26,117 bases of DNA from Flavobacteriales bacterium (GTDB lineage: Bacteria; Bacteroidota; Bacteroidia; Flavobacteriales_D; Cryomorphaceae). The stretch lies in assembly GCA_020200995.1 (NCBI GenBank), contig JAIVHQ010000229.1:1-26117 (forward strand). The letters are read 5' to 3'. The position numbers were made by a program, and so were the translations under genes. The notes under the pieces are model-generated. The model saw only the letters and a list, made by a program, of their open reading frames with translations. It was not told the origin of the DNA and ran no database searches. This document shows, in pieces, positions 1 through 6,676 of this stretch (position 1 is its first letter; every line of letters starts with the position of its first letter).

Positions 1-1971
1 TGGGTTGCGGGAGCAACCACAACGCACGCGCACCCGGAAAGAGCCATTGGCGGGAAATTCGCCGGATGGAATGAAATATGAAGAGGCATCGGAACCCATA
101 ATGGTAGCCGTAATCATAGCTGAAGAGCCCGCGCGTCCTCCCTGTAGCATGCATCCGAGAGACCCGGGGATGGGCGTCCAATTGACCATCACACCGCCAT
201 CTTCAACGGTCGCAGTGACATTTTGGACTTTGGGATACGGATCAGTGCAATTCACCTCGGCCTCGGGATCACCTGAGCAAACGGCCGTGGTCTCCGAATC
301 ACTGAACTCCGATCCTGATGAAACTACTGTGCCATCGGCGGCAGTGAGGGTATAGGTGGCATTGCTTGTTTCGGAGAACACGGTTAATGTGTGGCAACCC
401 GCAGGCAGGCAAAGATCGCCTGTAAAAACAGTCCCGCCGAGTGTGGCGGTATATGGACCGCCCGATTCCACCATATCTCCGTTATCATCGGCCACCTCCC
501 AACTCGTTGCGCTCGGAGGTCCGTCGTGAGAAATCTCAAGTGTCACGAGCTCGTCGACGCATACATCTTCTTCTTCTTCTTCTTCTTCTTCTTCTTCTTC
601 TTCTTCTTCTTCTTCTTCTGCGGGTGATGCACATGAAGAACCGAGACAGGAGCGCGAGTTTATGTAGTTAATCATTCGGGTGCTCAACTGGTCACCAAAG
701 CCCTGGGTAAAGCTGATGCCAGCAGCGCTTAAGTGACAATAGCTCATAATGGTTCCGCCGTTTGTCGGAATGGGCGCCGTACCACAATTGCCCTCTAAAA
801 AGCCTACTGCAATTCCGCAACCGTCGAGCGGGGTATTGTTGCCGTTCCATACGCAGGCATGGGTATGGCGCGATGAGAGGTTGTGGCCTATTTCGTGGGC
901 GCAAACCTGCACATCCCACGAATAGGTGGGGACACTCTGATAAACACCGAACACATTGCTGACGCTGGTCCCGAAAGTGGAAGAACACACCGTGGAGATG
1001 TATGCGATTCCTCCACCACCCACATTGGTGATCAGCGCCGTAAGGTCCGCATTCAGGCTGGTTTTGTTCAATTGATTCAAGCGGTTCGACAGGCTGCCCG
1101 AATAGGGACTGCTGCCATTCCAGGCGAATATTTCAGACACCGTGATATCGATTCCGTCGTTGTCGTAGAGGGTGGTCACTTCATTCCACAGGCCGGCGGT
1201 GTAAGCTATGGCAGGGGCTTCACCTCCAAGGTTTGCAGTTAATCCGTTGTCGATTTCCACCCGAATGCGAACGCACACTGTGCGACTTGATGCTTCGGGA
1301 GCCATGGAGTTGGCAGGCGCCTCTTTTACTTCATCGCCTAGCACCTCGCAGGAAAAATTCTCGGGGAGGGCGAGGTCGTCGGAGCGGTAAAAAATGTGAG
1401 CACCGTCTTCGGCATCTTTGATTTTACCGAGTACATAAGTGTTGCCATTGAAGGCCACCATGGCGCGGATTTCATCGGCAGTCACTGTCAATGAAGCCAG
1501 AGAGCCCTTATGGCCCTCCACCACGCCGCGATAAAACGCCGCCTCAGTTGCAAAGGCATCCGCGTCGATGCGACCATCCTGCAGGCTCACGTCGGGGCTG
1601 AAAGGCGACTTTCGAAAGACCTGCAGCACCAGAGGGTCTCCCTCGCCGGTTGGCATTTCAAAGGCCGCAAACTGCGGTTGAGCTACCAACAAAGCACTGC
1701 GCTGACCGGATGCAGGGTGAACAACAGTACCTTCAAAAAGTACTTCGGGCGCAATACCGTATTTGGATCGCACATCAGACGACCTTTCGGTACGGGACTC
1801 AAAAAGCACCTGCTGTTTAAATTGCCGGCCTTCTGCCAAACGGGCATCCACAACAAGCTGCATCGCGCCTTGCGCCCGGATTTCAGGTGATAAATAAAGA
1901 AAAGAGAGGGCCGCGAGAACTGCAGACAAGACGTTCAGGCGACGGGTCATTGAATAAAACTTTTTAGTCAT
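1..1971 (-). CDS. Secreted metzincin-type zinc metalloprotease (reprolysin-like), 3' end beyond window
   Basis: An uninterrupted reading frame of 657 codons runs off the left edge, so the C-terminus is missing. The N-terminus is a signal peptide: two basic clusters, a hydrophobic stretch LSAVLAALSFLYLS, then EIRAQG. The catalytic zinc motif HEIGHNLSSRH spans residues 359-369 (His359, Glu360, His363, His369), and a Met-turn IMSYCHL with Met409 lies 40 residues later. Together these are diagnostic of metzincin peptidases such as reprolysin-like M12B relatives. A run of 17 Glu then separates the catalytic domain from a cysteine-containing beta-rich region and a fibronectin-III-like segment at the window edge. 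In Bacteroidota such proteins usually end in a T9SS sorting domain, which would lie outside the window; that is inference. ATG at 1971 gives MTKKFYSMTRR; the in-frame ATG at 1950 is an equally plausible start. No clear Shine-Dalgarno is seen, which is normal for this phylum. Confidence 0.88.
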   Translation of the reverse strand, partial: MTKKFYSMTRRLNVLSAVLAALSFLYLSPEIRAQGAMQLVVDARLAEGRQFKQQVLFESRTERSSDVRSKYGIAPEVLFEGTVVHPASGQRSALLVAQPQFAAFEMPTGEGDPLVLQVFRKSPFSPDVSLQDGRIDADAFATEAAFYRGVVEGHKGSLASLTVTADEIRAMVAFNGNTYVLGKIKDAEDGAHIFYRSDDLALPENFSCEVLGDEVKEAPANSMAPEASSRTVCVRIRVEIDNGLTANLGGEAPAIAYTAGLWNEVTTLYDNDGIDITVSEIFAWNGSSPYSGSLSNRLNQLNKTSLNADLTALITNVGGGGIAYISTVCSSTFGTSVSNVFGVYQSVPTYSWDVQVCAHEIGHNLSSRHTHACVWNGNNTPLDGCGIAVGFLEGNCGTAPIPTNGGTIMSYCHLSAAGISFTQGFGDQLSTRMINYINSRSCLGSSCASPAEEEEEEEEEEEEEEEEEDVCVDELVTLEISHDGPPSATSWEVADDNGDMVESGGPYTATLGGTVFTGDLCLPAGCHTLTVFSETSNATYTLTAADGTVVSSGSEFSDSETTAVCSGDPEAEVNCTDPYPKVQNVTATVEDGGVMVNWTPIPGSLGCMLQGGRAGSSAMITATIMGSDASSYFIPSGEFPANGSFRVRVRCGCSRNP
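568..618 (-). repeat. (GAA)17 microsatellite encoding poly-glutamate
   Basis: Seventeen perfect TTC triplets on the plus strand read as 17 consecutive GAA (Glu) codons in the metalloprotease, between SSCASPA and DVCVDEL. There is no synonymous GAG in the run. A pure triplet tract is prone to slippage, and changes would stay in frame and only alter linker length. Confidence 0.95.
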
Positions 1972-2624
1972 CAGGGGATTGATGTTAGGTGTTCACTGAA
2001 TGAATTGAATAGGTGAAAAAACGGAAGCGCAAAGCCGAACATCTCGAAAAAATGAAACCAGGTTTACACGCCCATTAGAAGATAGCTCTTTCGCCTTGTG
2101 ATGCCGAACCGAAGGTGCCGTAAACGGCTTAAAAAGGGTCTTTCGGAGGTTTAGACGACCTGAAATATTTAGGCAAAAACAGATCCTCGTACGGGTCAAA
2201 ATGATCTCGGTCTCCGAAAAAATACCCTGAGTCGACAATACCCCTGATTGTTGAAAAACTGTTGAAATAATAGGCAAAAAAATCCCCGTTCGGGGAATTC
2301 CTGACCTGTTCGATGCAAATAAAAAATCCATGCTGGAAATAGCTGTCCGAAAACAGGTCTACTAGACAAGCCATTAACCGAGTTAATTTAGTTATGCGTT
2401 GTTTTTCAACCTATTTAGAATAATGGATATTTAGTGGAGGCCCCCTAAAAACAGATAAAAGACAGCCGAGATAACAGGTATAACGTGTAAAAAAAAAGAT
2501 TATTCACCGAACAAACGTTCAGGAACGGACCTATAAAAAAGATTACTCAGGAAAGACTCGGCTACGGCTTTTTTTTCGTATACTTAAAGAGGATAGAGCA
2601 ATACTCATTTACACAAGACACGCC
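1972..2624. other. 650-bp intergenic region, no convincing gene
   Basis: This gap separates the divergent metalloprotease (minus) and TerB-like gene (plus). It is more AT-rich than its neighbours. Two overlapping minus-strand frames exist (2129-2374, 81 codons, Phe/Tyr/Asp-rich; and 1993-2331), but neither resembles a known family and a terminator-like hairpin lies inside both, so I do not call them. It holds that hairpin at 2276-2295, two copies of AAAAAAGATTAyTCA (2492-2506 and 2535-2549), and an 8-T run at 2569-2576. A small RNA on the minus strand is possible. Confidence 0.5.
2276..2295 (-). terminator. Intrinsic terminator-like hairpin reading minus
   Basis: On the minus strand, CCCCGAACGGGG (stem CCC/GGG closing a C-GAAC-G type loop) is followed by ATTTTTTT. 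This is a compact intrinsic terminator shape. No recognised minus-strand gene ends here: the nearest gene upstream on that strand would have to lie within 2296-2620. Confidence 0.5.
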
Positions 2625-3107
2625 ATGATAAAAATCAAAGAAGCTTTCGACAACCTGACGTCAGAGGAGTTAAACCAACTGCTTGATGCCCCTGTCTGGA
2701 TGGCCTTATTGGCCGCATACACCACCGACGGTAAAATTACTCAAACGGAGCGCGAGGGTGCCATCAGATTGGCCAGGGTGCGCACCTACACGGCACCGAA
2801 ATCCATAAGGGAACTTTACCTCAAAATCAATGAAAACTTCGCCAAGAGATTCAAGCAGTTGGACGATAGACTTCCCTCAGGCAAGGAGAATAAGTTGACC
2901 TATATACGCGCCCAGGTCAAAACCGCCCACAAGGTGCTTCACAAGCTCGACAGCGACATCGCCGAAACACTGGAAGAAAACTTCGCTTCTTTCTACACCC
3001 ACGTTTTCAACTCCGACAAAGGCTTTTTCCACTATTTCGCCCTGCCCATCATCTCGAGCCACGTCGAGAAAAAGTACGGCGGAAAGTACAGCCCGGCCAA
3101 TGCCTAG
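2625..3107 (+). CDS. Small cytoplasmic TerB-like hypothetical protein
   Basis: A 160-residue protein with no signal peptide or membrane segment, strongly helical and charged. Near the N-terminus, APVWMALLAAYTTDGKITQTER has the shape of the TerB-like fold: a helix, then an acidic loop DGKI, then E-R leading into the next helix. TerB-like proteins often bind metal or act as small helical modules in stress systems. The resemblance here is by pattern only, and the acidic residues are fewer than in true TerB. The C-terminal half (HKVLHKLDSDIAETLEE, FFHYFALPI) is not recognised. ATG at 2625 is the only reasonable start. The gene is transcribed towards the NYN gene, with a palindromic repeat between them. 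The coding call is good; the family call is tentative. Confidence 0.75.
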   Translation: MIKIKEAFDNLTSEELNQLLDAPVWMALLAAYTTDGKITQTEREGAIRLARVRTYTAPKSIRELYLKINENFAKRFKQLDDRLPSGKENKLTYIRAQVKTAHKVLHKLDSDIAETLEENFASFYTHVFNSDKGFFHYFALPIISSHVEKKYGGKYSPANA

Positions 3108-3117
3108 CAGAGGGCTG

Positions 3118-3137
3118 GTCGGCAGTGCTTCGCCGAC
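3118..3137. other. Hairpin just after the TerB-like gene
   Basis: GTCGGC and GCCGAC form a perfect 6-bp stem around an 8-nt loop, 11 bases after the stop codon. No T-run follows, so it is not a classical intrinsic terminator. It may protect the 3' end of the transcript. Confidence 0.4.
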
Positions 3138-3174
3138 GATTAACGCCAACTGCTAGATATACAATTATTAGAGT

Positions 3175-3337
3175 TTGTCAATACAGTCAAGTGGCTGGAT
3201 CATAAAGTTTGATAGTAACGCGCACGTAGTTCTAAAAAGCAAGGAGTCCCGCCGCGGCGGGATGACTGCCTTAAGGAAGTGCAAGGCAGATCGCAGATCA
3301 AGCAGGATGCATGATTGCGGACTTTATGGACAGACAC
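3175..3337. repeat. Dispersed ~164-bp palindromic repeat, copy 1
   Basis: This copy shares three blocks, in the same order, with 11494-11658: a left block TTGTCAAT...GTGGCTG (3175-3197; 21 of 23 identical), a central block GGAGTCCC...GGGATGA (3243-3265; 23 of 23) containing the perfect palindrome TCCCGCCGCGGCGGGA (3247-3262), and a right block CGGACTTTA...CAC (3318-3337; 16 of 20). Sequence between the blocks is not conserved, but pairing potential is: CATAAAGT (left) pairs with ACTTTATG (right) around the core. The copy lies between two convergent genes. It has no coding capacity, so it looks like a REP/MITE-type element or a mobile bidirectional terminator. Confidence 0.8.
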
Positions 3338-3340
3338 TTA

Positions 3341-4264
3341 TTATTCGATCAATTCCACATTAATAGCCACATCCTCACCGTCCTCGTTTTGGGTAATCTC
3401 AAACTGTACCTTATCGCCCGATGAGAGGTCGTTAAAATCAACGCCGTTGAGGTTTTGATAGTGAAAAAACAAGTTGTTCGGCGGGAACTTGATGAAGCCG
3501 TAACCGGTTTTCATCGAAAGGATTTCGCTCACATGAACGCCCTCTTCGTCCTCTTTTGAGTCGGCAAAAACCCGGTTATCGGGCGCAGCTTTTGGCGATT
3601 TGGGAACGAAGAGGTTGTTGGTGATGTACTTGTCTTTGTCTACCCGGTTATCGATGAGTTCGTGCATAGCGATGGGATAGGTCACCGTATTGAGCAGATC
3701 CTGTGAAGTTCGAGTAACGCGGCTGTTGCCGTAATCGTCGGTGAATTCAAAATCCCACGACATGAGCATCACACTGCTTCCGAGGGTGTTGATTTTCCGA
3801 CAGAGCTGTACGTAGTCGCCGTCGGAGGCGATGAGAACCACCACGTCAAATCGCTTGTAAAAAGTCTGCTCAAAAGCTTCGAGGGCCAACCACACATCGA
3901 TTCCTTTTTCATAGCGGACACCCGAAGCCGAAGAGCGTACGGGAAGGTAATGCGTGGTCACGCCCTCGTGCATGAGGATGTCGTCGAACACGCGATCGAA
4001 ATAAAGCTGATTGCCACGCTGACTTGCCTCTCCCGCCGGCAGGCGCCCGCGGAAATAATGGGCGTCCACAATCTGGGCATGGCGATAGCTGGTCGCCTCT
4101 CCCTCCATCTCAGCCACTTTGTGGCGGATGAACTCGTGGAGTCCGGCGATGCTTATTCTGGTTTTTCGTTCGTGTACGTAGTTGTAATAGTTGCTGACGT
4201 GAAGAAAATAGTTTCCGTCGTAGAATACGCCAATCCAGCGCAATTTGGAATTATTGTTATCCAT
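3341..4264 (-). CDS. NYN-domain putative RNase fused to a cold-shock domain
   Basis: A 307-residue cytoplasmic protein. Residues ~10-170 form a NYN/LabA-like (DUF88, PIN-related) nuclease fold: IGVFYDGNYF (Asp16), EKGIDVWLALEA (Asp123) and VVLIASDGDY (Asp148, Asp150) carry the acidic residues expected to hold the catalytic metal. A linker rich in Asp, Glu and Lys (~205-240) leads to a cold-shock-type OB domain at ~242-306, recognised from GYGFIKF, LFFHYQNL and the ending GDKVQFEI...AINVELIE. The family is thought to cleave or process RNA; the cold-shock domain would supply single-stranded RNA binding. ATG at 4264 is preceded, on its strand, by an exact TAnnTTTG box. The gene converges on the TerB-like gene. 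The domain calls are firm; the RNA target is unknown. Confidence 0.9.
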   Translation of the reverse strand: MDNNNSKLRWIGVFYDGNYFLHVSNYYNYVHERKTRISIAGLHEFIRHKVAEMEGEATSYRHAQIVDAHYFRGRLPAGEASQRGNQLYFDRVFDDILMHEGVTTHYLPVRSSASGVRYEKGIDVWLALEAFEQTFYKRFDVVVLIASDGDYVQLCRKINTLGSSVMLMSWDFEFTDDYGNSRVTRTSQDLLNTVTYPIAMHELIDNRVDKDKYITNNLFVPKSPKAAPDNRVFADSKEDEEGVHVSEILSMKTGYGFIKFPPNNLFFHYQNLNGVDFNDLSSGDKVQFEITQNEDGEDVAINVELIE

Positions 4265-4337
4265 TATTGAAATTGAATACGTGAGTAATATTAAAGAACG
4301 AATTGAAACGAGCAGATAATTGCTGCCCGCCTCACCA

Positions 4338-4345
4338 CAAAGTTA
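4338..4345 (-). promoter_or_regulatory. -7 box for the NYN gene
   Basis: TAACTTTG on the minus strand matches TAnnTTTG exactly. It would start transcription near 4331, leaving a leader of about 65 nt before the ATG at 4264. No clear TTTG -33 element lies at the usual distance. Confidence 0.45.
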
Positions 4346-4474
4346 AATATTTGTTCACGGCTAAGCGGCCTTCCCTGCAGACTAATTGAAATTTGGGCTC
4401 TTTGAAGTTTGTATTCCAAATAATTACTGCTTCGAGACCTGTCCGACCGACCGCAATTCCGCCGAAAAACAAAA

Positions 4475-4505
4475 TTTGAAATATCGCATCTTAAGATTAC
4501 TTTTG
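4475..4505 (+). promoter_or_regulatory. Bacteroidota-type promoter for tRNA-Pro
   Basis: TTTG at 4475-4478, a 19-nt spacer, then TACTTTTG at 4498-4505 form a full match to the Bacteroidota housekeeping consensus TTTG-N(17-23)-TAnnTTTG. Transcription would start near 4512, about 45 nt upstream of the mature tRNA 5' end. Confidence 0.7.
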
Positions 4506-4556
4506 TCGCCCCGTTGGTCATCCGCAGCAATGCGATAGTGATCGACACACACCAAT

Positions 4557-4629
4557 CGGGGTGTAGCTCAGGTGGTAGAGTGCACGTCTGGGGGGCGTGA
4601 GGTCGCAGGTTCAAGTCCTGTCACCCCGA
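4557..4629 (+). tRNA. tRNA-Pro (anticodon GGG)
   Basis: The cloverleaf folds completely: acceptor CGGGGTG/CACCCCG, D-arm GCTC/GAGT with loop AGGTGGTA, anticodon stem CACGT/GCGTG around loop CTGGGGG, 5-nt variable loop AGGTC, and T-arm GCAGG/CCTGT with loop TTCAAGT. T33 precedes anticodon GGG (4590-4592), and G37 follows, as expected for proline. The discriminator is A (4629). CCA is not encoded; the genomic sequence continues CTAC. The T-arm and D-arm each close with a G-T wobble. The gene stands alone, with its own promoter and terminator. Confidence 0.95.
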
Positions 4630-4642
4630 CTACAATGAAAAC

Positions 4643-4675
4643 GAAGGGGGCTGCCGCAAAGGCATCCCCTTTTTA
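4643..4675 (+). terminator. Intrinsic terminator after tRNA-Pro
   Basis: AAGGGG...GCC, loop gcaaa, GGC...CCCCTT followed by TTTTATTT, starting 14 nt after the tRNA. The stem is GC-rich with a small internal loop and a T-rich tail. Confidence 0.8.
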
Positions 4676-4863
4676 TTTGCGCCGGAATTGCCCCTTTCTT
4701 CGGCTTAACTGCCCGCGCTGAAAGGTAAAGTCCGCCACCACAACTTTCCATTTCTCATAAATCTGCAATTGGGACTCCAAGGATATTGACTATTTGATCT
4801 GCAGACCATTGCTCATTTGCGGATGAAAACATTACTTTGGTCAAACATCAATTATCCAATGTC

Positions 4864-6348
4864 ATGAGACCGATTCTCACCTTGCTTTTACTTTTCTCCA
4901 TCGCGGTGTGCGAAGCCCAGAGCTACCAACTCTTCCGAAGCGACCGGACCGGGTATTACCGCATGGGCAACCACATTTCTGCCGCATCACTCCACGTGAT
5001 CGAAACCAGCATTGTGGACGGCGATTCCGTTTTTGTGTTTGAGCCGCAAATGATCAGGGCAGAACACCCCAACGACTGGGACTGCTATGCGTCCGATGCT
5101 TCATGGTTGGGCAGGGAAATACGAATTTCGCCGGAAGGTGATACCCGCATTATCACTGCGACTGATGAAGAAATACTGATCATTACCCAGGCAAATGTGG
5201 GTGAATCCTGGATTGCGTGGACCGCCTCCGACAGCAGTATGTTTCTTGAAGCTTCGGTCACTTCTCTCGCAGTAGAAGAAGTAATGGGTGAATCGGACAT
5301 TGTGTTGAGCATTCATTTTGAAATGCAATACGATGATGAATTGAACGGAACTTCGGAGTTTGAAGAGTCCGTGGTAAAAATAGGCGCTGAATTTGGACTG
5401 ATCGAAAGTCCGCTCTGGGCATTGTTCCCGCACAATGCTACACCTACCACTATGATGTACGCTTCGACAGCAAAGCTCGAAGGGATAGAAGGCGAGGCCG
5501 GGTGGCAGGATTTTAGTTGGATGGATGTGATGGATTTCGAGCCCGGTGATGAAATCCATATCGATGAAGGCATTAACTTGGGCTCAGGAGGAAGCTGGAC
5601 AAAATCGGCGATCACCTTTGTAAGTCGGGAGGACTATCCCGATAGCATTGTGTACGAAGTGGAGCGTGTGTGGTGGTCATTCAGTGATTTGGTGCCACCC
5701 GGTGAGGACCCCACAAGCAATGAGGGAATTTCTTTAGGTTCCATGGTGGTGCACCCCGACACCCTTTTCGACACCCGTCCTTATGTCCCCGTTTTTTTTG
5801 GGGACGGCTTTAATGCGGGGTACCTATTAATGGGCCATAATGGTGACCGTCAATTCAAAACCCACGGCATTGGCAGCACCATCTCTCCTTATCTGGAAAT
5901 AGATCAGGAGAACGACTGCTTCAGCCCCGCAATGCATAGCGGCTGCGGGGGTTTATGCTATCCGGGCCTCGGAGGGCCTTATTACGATTGTGATTTTCCG
6001 AGCGGGCCCGGAGGTGAATGGCGCAAGCTAGTGTACTACAAGAAGGCCGATGAAGAATGGGGCACCTCTTTGACTTTGAGCACTTCGGAACATTCCAGCA
6101 ATCAAATTTCTTTGCTTCAAACATATCCCAACCCTAGCACGGGAAGTTTTCGCATAGCGCTTGACGCCGCGGAATATCCCGCGAATGTGGAAGTGTTTGA
6201 CCTCCGGGGACGGCGCCTCCAACAACAAAACCTGAGCAGTGAAGGGGTTGAAATTCAGCTCTCATCGATCTCCCCGCAACTTCTCATTTTAAAGGTAAGT
6301 ACTGCTGCGGGTAACAGCTTCAGCGGACGGGTGCTTATAGTGGAATAA
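4864..6348 (+). CDS. T9SS-secreted protein of unknown function with type A C-terminal sorting domain
   Basis: A 494-residue exported protein. The signal peptide MRPILTLLLLFSIAVCEAQ is followed by a long body with no domain I recognise. It is beta-rich and acidic, and has a Cys/Gly-rich patch (CFSPAMHSGCGGLCYPG) before the C-terminus. The last ~80 residues are a type A T9SS sorting domain: TYPNPSTGSFRIAL, VEVFDLRGRRL and a final VLIVE strand. The sorting domain routes the protein through the type IX machinery to the surface or medium and is normally removed on export. ATG at 4864 is preferred. A TTG 27 nt upstream adds MVKHQLSNV, but it overlaps the sequence TTACTTTG, which resembles a -7 box. 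It is probably monocistronic. Confidence 0.88.
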   Translation: MRPILTLLLLFSIAVCEAQSYQLFRSDRTGYYRMGNHISAASLHVIETSIVDGDSVFVFEPQMIRAEHPNDWDCYASDASWLGREIRISPEGDTRIITATDEEILIITQANVGESWIAWTASDSSMFLEASVTSLAVEEVMGESDIVLSIHFEMQYDDELNGTSEFEESVVKIGAEFGLIESPLWALFPHNATPTTMMYASTAKLEGIEGEAGWQDFSWMDVMDFEPGDEIHIDEGINLGSGGSWTKSAITFVSREDYPDSIVYEVERVWWSFSDLVPPGEDPTSNEGISLGSMVVHPDTLFDTRPYVPVFFGDGFNAGYLLMGHNGDRQFKTHGIGSTISPYLEIDQENDCFSPAMHSGCGGLCYPGLGGPYYDCDFPSGPGGEWRKLVYYKKADEEWGTSLTLSTSEHSSNQISLLQTYPNPSTGSFRIALDAAEYPANVEVFDLRGRRLQQQNLSSEGVEIQLSSISPQLLILKVSTAAGNSFSGRVLIVE

Positions 6349-6676
6349 AAATTTGGCCGTACTGCTTACTCGTTCGTGAATCCGATGTCACTCCAACATT
6401 TGCACAGCGCGGTAAAGTCTTGCGGCTGATCCAAATCCTGTAAACAGCGTATTGTCGACTCATGCGACCGCAATTCCGCAACCTGTACTGAAAAAAGCAA
6501 ACCGGTTTTTACTATTACAGCCGAATTGACCGTGCCAAGCGTCAGATAAAAGTAAGAAGACGGTAAAAGGTTCATGCCGAAAATCAAATCAACCCGGATT
6601 AATTCGCCCGCTTTCACGAAATTTGCGGCCGCGTGGGTCAACAAGCGCATTGTACCGTTGTTGGCATGGTGAAAAA
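6349..6676. other. 328-bp intergenic region upstream of the TonB receptor
   Basis: No gene can be supported; an antisense frame at 6366-6695 overlaps the receptor's signal peptide and has no recognisable features. Near its right end TACCGTTG (6653-6660) matches 7 of 8 positions counting the free nn of TAnnTTTG and lies 17 nt before the receptor ATG, so it may be that operon's -7 box. Confidence 0.4.

Noticed and set aside
568..618. Triplet tract considered as CRISPR or another structured array
   Set aside because: It is a pure in-frame GAA codon run with no spacers; a coding microsatellite explains it.
2129..2374. 81-codon minus-strand frame in the left intergenic region
   Set aside because: Its composition is plausible, but there is no family match, a terminator hairpin lies inside it, and a competing frame overlaps it.
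4448..4462. 15-nt sequence CGACCGCAATTCCGC repeated at 6465-6479
   Set aside because: A single 15-mer match in 26 kb is close to chance expectation, and the flanks do not align.
4837..4863. Upstream TTG start for the T9SS protein
   Set aside because: ATG 4864 begins a clean signal peptide, and the TTG overlaps a promoter-like TTACTTTG.
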